This document shows positions 7,982-16,574 of a DNA stretch of 64,000 bases, one piece after another (position 1 is the first letter of the stretch; every line of letters begins with the position of its first letter). The notes under the pieces are model-generated. The model ran no database searches and was not told the DNA's origin. It saw nothing but the letters and a program-made list of their open reading frames with translations. This DNA comes from Candidatus Viadribacter manganicus (GTDB lineage Bacteria > Pseudomonadota > Alphaproteobacteria > Caulobacterales > Aquidulcibacteraceae). A program made the translations under genes and the position numbers. Location of the stretch: assembly GCF_001679665.1 (NCBI RefSeq), contig NZ_CP013244.1:1116001-1180000 (forward strand), in the 5' to 3' direction.

Positions 7982-10837
7982 TTATTGGCGATAGCTGATC
8001 CGGAAATAGCCGAAGCGTCCCGGAGCATCGTAGGTCGTCGGATCGAAGTTGTTCAGACCGCACGTGACGCACCCTGGCGGATCTTCGTCCGTAATGTTGT
8101 TGATGCCGAGGGCCAGCGTAACGCGATCCTCGAGCACTGCTGGCGTCCAGCGCGCCTGCATGTCCCAGTAAGTCACCGCGTCCAGCGAGTTGGCGGCGCC
8201 AGATTCGTCCACATCCGAGATGTAACGAGCCGTGGCCGTCGCGCCGAACTGACGCCAATCCCAATCAACCGAAAGGGTCGATTTCACTTCTGGATAAGCT
8301 TGGTCAGGGCTGCCGCGTTCGGTGCCTTCGCGCGGGATCGAGATGATGCCCGTCGCGGTCGGAACCAGTTCGTTATATTCGAGCAGGAAGTTCGTCGATG
8401 AGCGCACCTGGAAGACGCCCATCGACGTTTCCGGCGACGTCCAATTGACCGTGAAGTCGATCGCTTGGGTCTCGATGCCGCCGATATTGATCAGCGGGTT
8501 AGAGATCGCCGAGACCGTACCCGTCGGCGTGCGTGTGATGGTGCCGCACGCGAGCGCGTCGCCAGTCTGCGCGCAACGATCAAGCAGCGCTTGACCGTCT
8601 TGTGCTTTGATCGCGCCATCCAGTGTGATGTCTGAATAGTTGATCTCGAACGAAATACGGTCAGACCATGCGGTGTCCGCCCAGAAGGACGGCTGCCACA
8701 CGACGCCGACATTGAAGCCTTCACTGGTTTCAGGTTGCAGCGCCGGATTGCCGCTGGTGATCACCGGCAGTTGCGGATTGAGCTGCGTGTACGAACCATT
8801 CGACGGCACGCCATTGTTCACGCAGTTGGTCTGCACATTCGCCGGTTGCGCCAAAAGGTTCGAGCACGGATCGGTGACTTCTTGGTCGAAGCGCGAGGCC
8901 GTTCCGTAAAGTTCGCCGATCGACGGCGCCCGGAAGCCCTCACCCCAATTGAAGCGCACGAGCACGTCCTCAACCGGCCGCCAGTTCAGACCCGCCTGGA
9001 AGGTCGAGTCTTGACCAGACGTCGAGTAGTCGAAGAGGCGTGCGGCTACAGATGCCGTCAGTTCATGCGCGAACGACGCATCGCTCAGCAGCGGAATGCG
9101 GAATTCGGCATAAGCTTCGCGCACCTCGATCTCGCCGCTCGCCGGTTGCGCCGGAATATCCGACGAGAAACCAGCAGCCACGATCGGGTCTGGATCGAAA
9201 CGGCCGTCAGTGTGACGGTTCTCGATACCGAACGCAGCGCTCAACGGACCGGCCGGCAAGCTCAGCAGATCGCCGGTGATGTTGTAACTGAAGTCGAGCA
9301 AGTTCTGCTCTGACGAGTCGTGCTGCGTGAAGCCGATATAGTTCAACATCTCGGGCGTGATCGAACCAGCGCCACCGAAGATGTTCAACGGCACGCACGG
9401 ATTGGTGCAACCGGCCAACGGACCAAGCGCCTGCACAACCCGCTGTGCGTTCACATTGCCTGTAAATGTCTGCTCGGCGTTGTTTTCCGACCAGACAACG
9501 TTGAAGTCCCAATCCCATGGATTGCCGAACAATTGCGCAGCGCCGCGCAACGTCGCCGTAAGATTGAACGTATCGACGTTCTGTTCGTAGTGGCGCGGCC
9601 CAGCTTCCACGAGGCGGCGGCCAACGAACACGAGCGTGCCGGCGCCCAGCTCGAAGCCAAACGGGTTGTAGGGATTGTCCGCCCCGATCACGACCGTATC
9701 TAGCAAATTGCCGTTGCCGGCATCTGGACCGACGAACAACGGCAGAGGCGCGGCTTGGTTGGCGGACTGACGTTCAACATACGAAGCGCGCAAGCGCAGC
9801 TCCATGCCGTTTGGCAAATCCTGGACCAGTTGGCCAAATACGCTCGTCCGCTCCGATGGCGTGAGCACGTAGTTGAAAGGTTGGAAGTTGAACCGCGCGT
9901 CCGTGGTGAAGCCCACGAAGTCGGGGCCGCCGTTTAGGAGCGCGGGATTGTAGGCCGGGAATCCACCCGGCGGGAACGCATGCGCCAGCGTGACGTCGAG
10001 ATCCTGCAACGTATTGGGATCTGTCAAAATGAAGCGACCGAGCGGCGTGCCTGAGCTGCAACCGCCAGCCAAGCACGATGTCGCACCTGGTTGGGGGAAT
10101 TGCGAAACGTCACGATCCGCGGCGAGAACATCGCCCTGGTCCACATAGCCGAAGCCGACGATCACGTGCGTGCTCGGCGAATTGATGCCGAACGACACGT
10201 TGTATTCTTGCGTCGCGCCATCGCCGTAATCGTAATAGCCGCCATATTGAGCCGAGGCGATCAAGCCATCTTGCTCATCGCGCGTGATGATGTTCACAAC
10301 GCCGGCGATTGCGTCCGAGCCGTAAATCGACGAAGCGCCTTGTTGCAGCACTTCGATGCGATCGATCATCCCAGGGGGAATGGTATTCAGGTCGACCGAG
10401 CCTGGCACACCCGAAGCGGAGGCGCCGTTCACCCAGCGCAGGCCATCGACCAGCACCAGCGTGCGCGCGCCACCGAGGTAACGCAGGTCGACTTCGGCCG
10501 CGCCCGCGCCAACGCCGCCGCCATCCGGCGGGTTGCCGAAGTTGCCCGATGAATTAAAGCGTGTGTTCAGTCCGCCGCCTGAAATCGGCGTGCGCTGCAG
10601 AATGTCGGCCGTCGAAGAAAGACCCGTTCGCGCGATGTCTTCCTGACCAATATTGACGATCGGCTCGTTCTGCGACAGCGGCGATCTGATCCGCGTGCCA
10701 GTAACAACGATCGTGTCCTCGTCAACGTCCTGCGCAAAGGCCGGCGCGGCGCTCAGCGCCACGACGCCAAGGACGAACGCCGACATGATCGGACGCAAAA
10801 TGGATGTGCTCAATAAACGCTTGCGGCTAGGCGACAT
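7982..10837 (-). CDS. TonB-dependent outer-membrane receptor
   Basis: A 951-residue outer-membrane receptor for TonB-driven uptake. The signal peptide ends at APAFAQ, followed closely by the TonB-box-like DTIVVTG. The plug domain has [29 protein letters not shown] and [15 protein letters not shown]. The rest is a long beta barrel with the usual [11 protein letters not shown] segment and a C-terminal aromatic strand ending [11 protein letters not shown] longer frame from 10867 exists, but the ATG at 10837 has an ideal GGGAGG upstream, so it was chosen. The sequence is of the large (over 900 aa) Caulobacter/Sphingomonas type, often used for carbohydrates or peptides; the ligand is not known. 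Confidence 0.93.
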   Translation of the reverse strand: MSPSRKRLLSTSILRPIMSAFVLGVVALSAAPAFAQDVDEDTIVVTGTRIRSPLSQNEPIVNIGQEDIARTGLSSTADILQRTPISGGGLNTRFNSSGNFGNPPDGGGVGAGAAEVDLRYLGGARTLVLVDGLRWVNGASASGVPGSVDLNTIPPGMIDRIEVLQQGASSIYGSDAIAGVVNIITRDEQDGLIASAQYGGYYDYGDGATQEYNVSFGINSPSTHVIVGFGYVDQGDVLAADRDVSQFPQPGATSCLAGGCSSGTPLGRFILTDPNTLQDLDVTLAHAFPPGGFPAYNPALLNGGPDFVGFTTDARFNFQPFNYVLTPSERTSVFGQLVQDLPNGMELRLRASYVERQSANQAAPLPLFVGPDAGNGNLLDTVVIGADNPYNPFGFELGAGTLVFVGRRLVEAGPRHYEQNVDTFNLTATLRGAAQLFGNPWDWDFNVVWSENNAEQTFTGNVNAQRVVQALGPLAGCTNPCVPLNIFGGAGSITPEMLNYIGFTQHDSSEQNLLDFSYNITGDLLSLPAGPLSAAFGIENRHTDGRFDPDPIVAAGFSSDIPAQPASGEIEVREAYAEFRIPLLSDASFAHELTASVAARLFDYSTSGQDSTFQAGLNWRPVEDVLVRFNWGEGFRAPSIGELYGTASRFDQEVTDPCSNLLAQPANVQTNCVNNGVPSNGSYTQLNPQLPVITSGNPALQPETSEGFNVGVVWQPSFWADTAWSDRISFEINYSDITLDGAIKAQDGQALLDRCAQTGDALACGTITRTPTGTVSAISNPLINIGGIETQAIDFTVNWTSPETSMGVFQVRSSTNFLLEYNELVPTATGIISIPREGTERGSPDQAYPEVKSTLSVDWDWRQFGATATARYISDVDESGAANSLDAVTYWDMQARWTPAVLEDRVTLALGINNITDEDPPGCVTCGLNNFDPTTYDAPGRFGYFRISYRQ

Positions 10838-10968
10838 GCGACCCTCCCAACCGGCGGATGTCAGCACCGGCTTGGGGTGAGCCTAGGCTTGGTTAATCTT
10901 GCCGCATCCGCCCGCGTCCGGCGCGTGTGTCGTGAGCGCTTCGCTCGCGCGCCGGGCGAAACCCGTGT
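10838..10968. promoter_or_regulatory. Upstream region of the TonB receptor, with an inverted repeat
   Basis: A 131-base gap between the histidine kinase stop and the receptor start, both on the minus strand. It contains an interrupted inverted repeat (CCGGCGCG...CGCGCCGG, roughly 10917-10956) that may end the kinase transcript. The receptor promoter is expected here, but no clear -35/-10 pair can be assigned. Confidence 0.4.
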
Positions 10969-12843
10969 TTAGGCCGGCAGCGTAACCCGCAACAGCGCAC
11001 CCTGTTCGGCATCGAGAATGACGATATCGCCCCCGTGCGCGCGTGCGATCGAACGTGCAGCGGCAAGTCCAAGCCCCGCGCCGCGGGCGCCTTGCTCGTT
11101 CAACCGCACAAAGGGCTCAAACACGCTCTCGCGCTGCTCACCCGGAATACCCGGACCATCGTCTTCGACGTCGATGACGACAGCCCCAACTTCGCTACGC
11201 AGCTTGATCCGCGCCGAGTCGCCATACTTCAGCGCATTCTCCACGAGATTTGCGAACAAGCGCTTCAGCCCAAGCGACTGTCCTGTGATGATGAGGCGCT
11301 CATCGCCCTCAAACGTGACGCTGCGATGCTGATCGGCGTGATCGTCTGCGATACTTTGCAATAGCGCGGCCACATCGAGCCGAACGCGGGCCTCTTCCGC
11401 CGGATCATCGCGCGCGAACGCGATAAAGCTGGCCACCAGCGCTTCGACCTCGCCAATTTCCTTGGCCATCCGCTCACGATGCTCGGGCTCCGCATGCTCG
11501 GCCGCAAGACGCAAACGCATCAGCGGGGTTCGCATATCATGCGCCACGGCGGCTAATGTCTTGGTACGATCGGCGATCAACGCTCGCAAACGCGCCTGCA
11601 TCGTATTCACCGCCCGCGCCGCGCCGCGCAACTCACGCGGCCCCTCTTCGACGACCGGCTCACTCTGCGGGTTAACACCCACCGCCTGCACCGCTTCTGA
11701 GAAGCTTCGGATCGGACGGGTCAAGTATCGCGCAAACCAAAGCGCCAAGATTGAGAGCAACAGAAGCGTGCCGCCGATAATTCCGGCAGCCCGCGCGATC
11801 CAGCCTAACTCCGCCCAATTGCGGCCCTGGCGCATGACGAGCCAACGGCCATCCGGCAATTGGGCGCCAACCTCAAAGCCGGAGATCAGCACCACGCCTT
11901 CGGGCGCGGGCGCAAATGTCGGCGGTGTCGGCGCCATTGGAGGCGCAAGGACGGCGCGCGGGGCCGGCGCAGGCGCCGCTGGGGTTGCGCGCGGCGTTGG
12001 CGTTTGGACTTCCGGCGCACGTGGCGCAATTGGAGGCGGCGGAACCACCGGCCCGTGCACATTCACTTCAACGTCCGGAACATTGTATTGAGCGTGATAC
12101 TCGGTGCTGCCATCGGCGCCATGCACTTCGACGGTTTGGGTATGTCCGTCGCGCCGGTGAATGATCACGCGCCCATTCTCAATCTGAACGCGCTGCTCCA
12201 TCCGCTCGGCAAGGCGCTCCGCAGCCGCCGCTTGGCGCTCAGCAACGGCCTCTGCGCGCGCTTCGGCGCGCGCAACCTCACGCTCGCGCGCAATCTCGAT
12301 CGCATGCTGGCGCGCATCGAAAGATTCTCGGTCTTGTTCGAGGTCCTGAATGCGCTCTTCCGCCGCCTGAAGGCGCTCAGTCGCTTCTTCGTGCGCGCGC
12401 TGCGCCTCTTCGGCGGCGCGCCAAGCATCTTCCGCAGCTTGCTGGGACTGGTCCGTCCATTCCTCGAGACCGGCAACGCGGAAAACGAACGTGTCACTTT
12501 GCACGACGTTCGACGCCTGAATGCGAATCTGGTCTGGCCGCAGGTCAATCGCTTCAGCCAACTGAATCCGCGCGCCCGCCATCGCCGGCGAGTCAACGTC
12601 CTCAGGCGCTTCACCGCGCACGTCCCAAACCATGCCGCGCTCATTCATCGGCCGGTTGAGTGCAATCATGTGATCGTAGCCAGCCTGGAAATTGTCGGCG
12701 ACCACGTCCGCGCGCATCACGTCCGGCGGACGCGGCGGCAGAAAGATCACGATAGCCAAGGTCGCGACGAATGCCGCCGCCAGGGCAATCGCCACCAGCA
12801 CGCCAAGATAGGCTGCAACCGGAATGCCTCGGGTTTCACGCAT
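10969..12843 (-). CDS. Sensor histidine kinase with long periplasmic coiled-coil and Pro-rich sensor region
   Basis: A 624-residue membrane kinase. Domains in order: TM1 (about 8-34); a periplasmic region of about 310 residues holding a Glu/Ala/Arg coiled coil (133-222), a short beta part (IENGRVIIHRRDGH) and a Pro/Ala-rich stretch (262-315); TM2 (351-373); HAMP; HisKA with His435 in AHDMRTP; and HATPase_c with NLVENALKYG, DDGPGIPG and GAGLGLAAARSIA. Its start overlaps the regulator stop (TGATG), so the two are translationally coupled. Most EnvZ-type kinases lack such a coiled-coil/Pro-rich sensor, so the sensing mode is unusual. The stimulus is unknown. Confidence 0.92.
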   Translation of the reverse strand: MRETRGIPVAAYLGVLVAIALAAAFVATLAIVIFLPPRPPDVMRADVVADNFQAGYDHMIALNRPMNERGMVWDVRGEAPEDVDSPAMAGARIQLAEAIDLRPDQIRIQASNVVQSDTFVFRVAGLEEWTDQSQQAAEDAWRAAEEAQRAHEEATERLQAAEERIQDLEQDRESFDARQHAIEIAREREVARAEARAEAVAERQAAAAERLAERMEQRVQIENGRVIIHRRDGHTQTVEVHGADGSTEYHAQYNVPDVEVNVHGPVVPPPPIAPRAPEVQTPTPRATPAAPAPAPRAVLAPPMAPTPPTFAPAPEGVVLISGFEVGAQLPDGRWLVMRQGRNWAELGWIARAAGIIGGTLLLLSILALWFARYLTRPIRSFSEAVQAVGVNPQSEPVVEEGPRELRGAARAVNTMQARLRALIADRTKTLAAVAHDMRTPLMRLRLAAEHAEPEHRERMAKEIGEVEALVASFIAFARDDPAEEARVRLDVAALLQSIADDHADQHRSVTFEGDERLIITGQSLGLKRLFANLVENALKYGDSARIKLRSEVGAVVIDVEDDGPGIPGEQRESVFEPFVRLNEQGARGAGLGLAAARSIARAHGGDIVILDAEQGALLRVTLPA

Positions 12844-13562
12844 CAGGAGGTCGGCTTCACCGCAAAGAGATAGCCCTCGCCCCGCACTGTGCGAATGATT
12901 TCGATGCCGCCGGGACGCTCCAGCTTGCGGCGCAAGCGCGAAACCTGAACATCGACGGCGCGATCAAACACGTCGCTGTCATTGTCGAACGCAAAGTCCA
13001 GCAATTGCTCACGTGAGAGCACGCGCTGGGGCCGCTCCACGAAAGCCCGCAACAAACGAAATTCACCGGCCGAAAGCGGGATCACCACGTCATCGGGATC
13101 AATCAGTTCACGTCGCGCGATGTCGATACGAAATCCGGCGAACCGCACGCTCTCACCAGGAGCTGCGCTGTCATTGTCCCTGCGGCGCAGCACGGCCTTG
13201 ACGCGCGCAACCAGTTCACGCGGGTTACACGGCTTCGACATGTAGTCGTCTGCGCCGATCTCAAGCCCAACGATCCGGTCAGCGTCATCACCAAGCGCCG
13301 AGAGCATAATGATGGCCGGGCGTCCTTTCCCCGAAAGCCGCTTGCACGCAGAGAGCCCATCTTCGCCAGGCATCATCACATCGAGCACGATCACGTCGGC
13401 GCCTTTGGTGTTCAACACCTTCTCCAAACCCGGCACATCGCCAGCCGAAGACGCCGCAAAGCCCGCGCGCTGAAACACCTCCACCAAACCCTCGCGAATG
13501 GCGGAATCGTCATCGACGATGAGGACACGCGGCGGTTGGGCGATCTCGTTCATAAGCGCCAT
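12843..13562 (-). CDS. OmpR-family response regulator
   Basis: A 239-residue regulator. The receiver domain carries the acidic pair VDDDS, phospho-acceptor Asp61 in VLDVMMPG, Ser/Thr in IMLSAL and Lys in YMSKPCNP. The winged-helix effector domain shows SAGEFRLLRAFVERP and VDVQVSRLRRKLE, ending IRTVRGEGYLF. The frame is open to 13595, but the ATG at 13562 lies one base after the stop of the upstream serine hydrolase (TAATATG), suggesting coupled translation. It is the cognate partner of the kinase immediately downstream. Confidence 0.92.
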   Translation of the reverse strand: MALMNEIAQPPRVLIVDDDSAIREGLVEVFQRAGFAASSAGDVPGLEKVLNTKGADVIVLDVMMPGEDGLSACKRLSGKGRPAIIMLSALGDDADRIVGLEIGADDYMSKPCNPRELVARVKAVLRRRDNDSAAPGESVRFAGFRIDIARRELIDPDDVVIPLSAGEFRLLRAFVERPQRVLSREQLLDFAFDNDSDVFDRAVDVQVSRLRRKLERPGGIEIIRTVRGEGYLFAVKPTS

Positions 13563-13563
13563 A

Positions 13564-14661
13564 TTATTGCGGCCTCGGCCCGGCCAACAGAGCAAACACT
13601 GTAGAGCCTATTGTCTCGCCGGCAGGTGGTTCACGATTGGTGAGCACGACAACGGTCCAGGCGCCATTGCCCATCGCCAGCGTGTTCACGCCCGGCGCGC
13701 CGCCGGCAAACCCGATCCACGCCGTCGCCCGTCCCGTCTGTGGCTGCCCACGCAGTACTTGCGCCGTGAGTTCCGCATTGACCAACCGATGCGCGCGTAG
13801 CGCGTTATCGAACGCCAGCATGTCGCGAACCGTGGAGTAAGCATTGCCCGCAGCGCTGCCGGAAACACCGTGGAAGCGCGTCACGTCTTCTGCGGGGCCC
13901 TCAGGGCCACGCGGATGTCCGGTGAAGCGCGCGGCATCCACCGGCAATTGATCATTCCGCAGAAAGCCGCTGTGCGTCATTCCAGCAGGCGCGAGCACAT
14001 GCTCGGCGATATATTGCTCGTAGGGCTGCCCGGTCACGCGCTCGATGATCTCGCCCAGCACCACATAGCAACCGTTGCAGTATTCATTGCCCGCACCCGG
14101 CGCAAACATCGGCGGCTGTTGCGCGACAAATGCGTAATAGGCGTGATTGCTGGTCAACTGCTCTTTCGGCAAGGCGCGAAACGCTGGACCAAAAATATCC
14201 GCGATCCCACCCTCATGTCCGATCAATTGCTGCACGGTCGCGGTTCGGGACACCGCATTCGGATAATCGGAAATGATCTCGGCGATCGTCGTTTGCGGTG
14301 TGATCCTGCCTTGCTGGATAAGCTGCGCGATCGCAACGTGCGTGAATACTTTGCCGATGGAAGCGATCGGAAAGCGGTCATCGACGCCAAGCGCCGTGTT
14401 CGTCGCCACATCGCGGCCGCCATAAGCGCGCGCGAAGATCTCGCGGCCATCGCGCGCCACCAGAACCGCGCCATTGAACACATCCGCGCGCTGCAAGCCC
14501 GCAAGCCACGGATCCAGGGCCGCCCCGATCTGGGGGTCGGTCATTTGGGAATTTACCGCCAAGGGCGGAAGCTGCGGGCGCGGCGGGCCATCGTCCTGCG
14601 CCAGCGCTGGCCCGGCAGCGAGCACCAATCCCAGGGCCAAAGCCGCGAATCTATTAGCCAT
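13564..14661 (-). CDS. Exported serine hydrolase of the class C beta-lactamase/esterase family
   Basis: A 365-residue periplasmic enzyme. The signal peptide (1-21) ends at ALAQ. The active-site motifs are S101-I-G-K104 (in PIASIGKVFTH) and Y194-C-N in NEYCNGCYVVLGEII; a glycine-rich late strand (TAWIGFAGGAPG) replaces the KTG box. This is the pattern of D-alanyl-aminopeptidase, EstB or beta-lactamase-like proteins rather than a true AmpC. The frame opens at 14721, but the ATG at 14661 has GGGAG upstream and starts the signal peptide. As first gene of an operon with the response regulator and kinase, it may act on the cell wall or be part of what the system controls. Confidence 0.88.
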   Translation of the reverse strand: MANRFAALALGLVLAAGPALAQDDGPPRPQLPPLAVNSQMTDPQIGAALDPWLAGLQRADVFNGAVLVARDGREIFARAYGGRDVATNTALGVDDRFPIASIGKVFTHVAIAQLIQQGRITPQTTIAEIISDYPNAVSRTATVQQLIGHEGGIADIFGPAFRALPKEQLTSNHAYYAFVAQQPPMFAPGAGNEYCNGCYVVLGEIIERVTGQPYEQYIAEHVLAPAGMTHSGFLRNDQLPVDAARFTGHPRGPEGPAEDVTRFHGVSGSAAGNAYSTVRDMLAFDNALRAHRLVNAELTAQVLRGQPQTGRATAWIGFAGGAPGVNTLAMGNGAWTVVVLTNREPPAGETIGSTVFALLAGPRPQ

Positions 14662-14810
14662 TTGCCTGCTCTCCCGACCCAAATCCAAAGCGCGACAGAT
14701 ACGCGGCGTCTGTTTCGGCAATGTTTCAGCGCTGACGTACTGGGGAAACGTGCCAGCCCCATGGTCCGCCTCGTCATTAGCCCGCCAACCCGGGCAGAGA
14801 GGGGAAGTAG
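14662..14810. promoter_or_regulatory. Divergent promoter region
   Basis: A 149-base region between the divergently read serine hydrolase operon and the EF-hand gene. It must hold promoters for both. The EF-hand gene has GGGGAAGT as ribosome site just before its ATG. No operator could be assigned with confidence. Confidence 0.45.
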
Positions 14811-15662
14811 ATGAAACTCACCATGGCCCTGGGCGTCGCACTCGCCGCCCTTACAGTGGCGGGCGCCAGCGCTCAATCGAGCACCCGCCACGTCGTGGTT
14901 CGCCACAGCGGCGCCAGCGACGTTAACTTCGACGCCAACAGCGATGGCTGGATCTCACGGGCGGAAGCCTCGGCCGCCTACGAGCGCGTCTTCGCTGATC
15001 TCGACACCAACGACGATGGCAAACTCGACGATGCCGATCACACGCGCATCCACGTCTCGGGCGACGCGCCTGCGGTTCATGTATTCAGAAGCGGCGACGG
15101 CGACCGACGCGAAGTTCGCGTCGTCACCGGCGATCTGAGTGAGGAAGACCAAGCGCGCATCGAGGCGCAAGTCGCCGAAGCCATGGCGCGCGCTGAAGTT
15201 CACGTCGAGCGCGCCGAGCGCGACGCCGAACGCGCCGAACGAGATGCTGAACGAGCCGAGCGCCAGGCCGAACGTATTGAACGCGAAGTGGAACGGGCTG
15301 TGGACCGCGCTGAACGCCAAGCGCACCGAGACGGCGCTCGCGAAGTCGTCGTCGTCCGCGTCGATGGCGACGGCGGCTCATGGACATCGCTTGAAGGCGA
15401 CATGATCGCCCCAATGGCGCCCGTCCCGCCTGCACCACCCGTACCGCCGATCGGGCCGTTCATGATGTTGATCGCGAACTCCGAAGAGGCCGACCTGAAC
15501 GGCGACGGCGCTCTTAGTCTCGAAGAATTCCGCAATCAGCACCTGCGCTTCTTCGACGCCAGCGACGCCAATGGCGATGGCCGGGTTCGCTTTGAAGAGC
15601 CGCCGGCGCCGCCAGAGCCGCCGGCGCCACCTGCTCCGCCCGAGCCTCCGCGTCGCCGCTGA
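14811..15662 (+). CDS. Exported EF-hand calcium-binding protein with central coiled coil and Pro-rich tail
   Basis: A 283-residue exported protein. The signal peptide ends at ASAQ (about 22). Four EF-hand loops are visible: DANSDGWISRAE (41-52), DTNDDGKLDDAD (65-76), DLNGDGALSLEE (228-239) and DANGDGRVRFEE (252-263). Between the pairs lies a charged heptad-like coiled coil (about 110-172) made of repeated ERAERDA units, then a VVVVRVDGDG strand. The tail is a PPAPPEP repeat. The layout coiled coil, short beta strand, Pro-rich stretch is also seen in the periplasmic part of the nearby histidine kinase. It is divergent from the kinase operon. A periplasmic calcium sensor or scaffold is plausible but not shown. 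Confidence 0.85.
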   Translation: MKLTMALGVALAALTVAGASAQSSTRHVVVRHSGASDVNFDANSDGWISRAEASAAYERVFADLDTNDDGKLDDADHTRIHVSGDAPAVHVFRSGDGDRREVRVVTGDLSEEDQARIEAQVAEAMARAEVHVERAERDAERAERDAERAERQAERIEREVERAVDRAERQAHRDGAREVVVVRVDGDGGSWTSLEGDMIAPMAPVPPAPPVPPIGPFMMLIANSEEADLNGDGALSLEEFRNQHLRFFDASDANGDGRVRFEEPPAPPEPPAPPAPPEPPRRR

Positions 15663-15671
15663 GGAACGGGT

Positions 15672-15699
15672 CCGGCCGGGGCCCATCCACCCCGGCCGG
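15672..15699 (+). terminator. Strong hairpin after the EF-hand gene
   Basis: A 10-bp perfect stem CCGGCCGGGG/CCCCGGCCGG with an 8-base loop, ten bases after the stop at 15662. The following AAGCCTTAAC is poor in U, so termination may be partial or Rho-assisted. Confidence 0.55.
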
Positions 15700-15811
15700 A
15701 AGCCTTAACACTTAAACCGTGACCAGAGTCACAGCGTCCGGCGCATCCAAACACTATCTTGGCTGCATCAAAGGTTCAGACGAACCGCAACGCCAATAAG
15801 GGAGCTAGCAA
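15700..15811 (+). promoter_or_regulatory. Leader/promoter region of the first 30-residue peptide gene
   Basis: 112 bases carrying the signals for the first peptide gene. They include a 5-4-5 inverted repeat GTGAC-CAGA-GTCAC at 15719-15732 that could be an operator, and the ribosome site AAGGGAG, spaced 7 bases from the ATG. A -10-like TATCTT lies near 15755 but the -35 is not clear. Confidence 0.4.
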
Positions 15812-15904
15812 ATGTCCAAGTTTTTCTGCCTCGCCGCCGCGCTGGCCTTCTTCACACCGATGGCGTTGGCCACTCTTAATCAAGCTGCTCTGATCGTCGC
15901 CTGA
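15812..15904 (+). CDS. 30-residue exported hydrophobic peptide, copy 1 of 3
   Basis: A very short gene with a good ribosome site. Residues 1-20, MSKFFCLAAALAFFTPMALA, look like a complete Sec signal peptide: Lys near the start, a hydrophobic core, a Pro and an A-L-A end. Cleavage would leave the decapeptide TLNQAALIVA. The same length, the Pro before the cleavage site, and a tail of form QAA..VA recur in two further genes just downstream. The conservation of length, layout and tail across copies, and a separate terminator behind each, are the reasons for calling this a real gene. Function is unknown. It could be a secreted peptide signal, or a small membrane-active peptide of the type I toxin kind if the signal is not cleaved. 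Confidence 0.75.
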   Translation: MSKFFCLAAALAFFTPMALATLNQAALIVA

Positions 15905-15938
15905 TCCCCCAAACCCGCCTGCGACGGTCATAACGGAA

Positions 15939-15970
15939 GGCGCGAACCGCCCTAGGGTTCGCGCCTTTTC
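15939..15970 (+). terminator. Intrinsic terminator of peptide gene 1
   Basis: Perfect 10-bp stem GGCGCGAACC/GGTTCGCGCC with a 7-base loop followed by TTTTC. The stem sequence is nearly repeated behind peptide genes 2 and 3. Confidence 0.85.
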
Positions 15971-15988
15971 CATTTCAAGGATCACAAG

Positions 15989-16015
15989 GCGCGGCGCTTT
16001 TGCTCCGCGCTTTTT
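15989..16015 (+). terminator. Second hairpin with T-run behind peptide gene 1
   Basis: Stem GCGCGG/CCGCGC with a 10-base loop and TTTTT (16011-16015). It follows the first terminator by 20 bases, giving a double stop, or it marks the end of a short non-coding transcript. Confidence 0.6.
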
Positions 16016-16140
16016 GTCTGCACGTTTGCAGCGGCTGCGCTGCGCAAATGCATCGAAGAAAAAATCCATCGCATCGCATCCAAGCGCGCCGCCCTCGGCA
16101 TCTCATAGTCAACAGACACTGAAACACGAGGGAAATTCAC
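16016..16140 (+). promoter_or_regulatory. Leader/promoter region of peptide gene 2
   Basis: Contains GCATCTCATAGTCAACAG at 16098-16115, a motif that returns almost unchanged (GCATCTCTTAGTCAACAG) before peptide gene 3. Ribosome site GAGGGA lies 7 bases before the ATG. The stretch TTTGCAGCG near 16025 also matches the start of the next leader, so the whole module seems duplicated. Confidence 0.5.
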
Positions 16141-16233
16141 ATGACCAAGATTGCCAGTATCGCCGCCGCCTTCGCCCTGTTTGCTCCGGTCGCCGTCGCG
16201 ATCATCGCGCAAGCTGCCCAGATCGTCGCTTAA
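16141..16233 (+). CDS. 30-residue exported hydrophobic peptide, copy 2 of 3
   Basis: Second copy, exactly the same length as copy 1. Residues 1-20 are MTKIASIAAAFALFAPVAVA, a signal-peptide-like stretch ending A-V-A. The remaining ten are IIAQAAQIVA. Compared with the other copies, positions Q24, A25, A26, V29 and A30 are unchanged, while the bases differ at many codon third positions; that fits selection on the peptide. It has its own ribosome site and terminator, so it is probably a separate transcript. Function unknown; see copy 1. Confidence 0.78.
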   Translation: MTKIASIAAAFALFAPVAVAIIAQAAQIVA

Positions 16234-16267
16234 TCCTGCCCACCCTGCAGTGACGATCGCAAACGAA

Positions 16268-16299
16268 GGCGCGGACCCCAAGGTTCGCGCCTTTTGTTT
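16268..16299 (+). terminator. Intrinsic terminator of peptide gene 2
   Basis: 10-bp stem GGCGCGGACC/GGTTCGCGCC (one G-U pair), CCAA loop, followed by TTTTGTTTG. Confidence 0.85.
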
Positions 16300-16406
16300 G
16301 CAACGCTTGCAGCGAAGAAATGCGCGCCCGACGCATCCGCCGAGAGCTTTAACAGCATCTCTTAGTCAACAGGAAAACAACCCGTTCAAATTCGGAAAGT
16401 ACGACA
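16300..16406 (+). promoter_or_regulatory. Leader/promoter region of peptide gene 3
   Basis: Carries GCATCTCTTAGTCAACAG at 16355-16372, matching the motif before peptide gene 2 at 17 of 18 positions. The distance from the motif to the ATG is 34 bases here against 25 in copy 2. The ribosome site is a weaker GGAAAG. Confidence 0.5.
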
Positions 16407-16499
16407 ATGAAAAAGTTTGCCTTTGTCCTTGCAGCCTTCGTGCTCTTCGCGCCGGTCGCGTATGCAGCGCTTTATCAAGCTGCATTGATGGTCGCATAA
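16407..16499 (+). CDS. 30-residue exported hydrophobic peptide, copy 3 of 3
   Basis: Third copy, again 30 residues. Residues 1-20 are MKKFAFVLAAFVLFAPVAYA, the most classical signal peptide of the three (two Lys, hydrophobic core, A-Y-A). The last ten are ALYQAALMVA. LFAPVA before the cut site is shared with copy 2, and LxQAALxVA with copy 1. The following strong terminator also faces the convergent pbpC gene. Function unknown; see copy 1. Confidence 0.78.
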   Translation: MKKFAFVLAAFVLFAPVAYAALYQAALMVA

Positions 16500-16532
16500 T
16501 CCCTCCCCCCCGAGATTGCGACATCAGCTCCA

Positions 16533-16574
16533 GGCGCGGATCGTCCTCGGACGATCCGCGCCTTTCTTTTTTTG
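16533..16574 (+). terminator. Intrinsic terminator of peptide gene 3
   Basis: Long stem starting GGCGCGGATCGTCC and closed by its complement at 16549-16562, followed by TTTCTTTTTTTG. It is the strongest of the set. It abuts the end of convergent pbpC. Confidence 0.9.

Noticed and set aside
11860-12873. 337-codon frame opposite the histidine kinase
   Set aside because: Arg-rich shadow of the kinase coiled coil; no domain pattern or ribosome site.
15139-15405. Repeated ERAERDA units as a DNA tandem repeat or CRISPR-like array
   Set aside because: The unit lies in frame within a coiled coil of an EF-hand protein and has no spacers.
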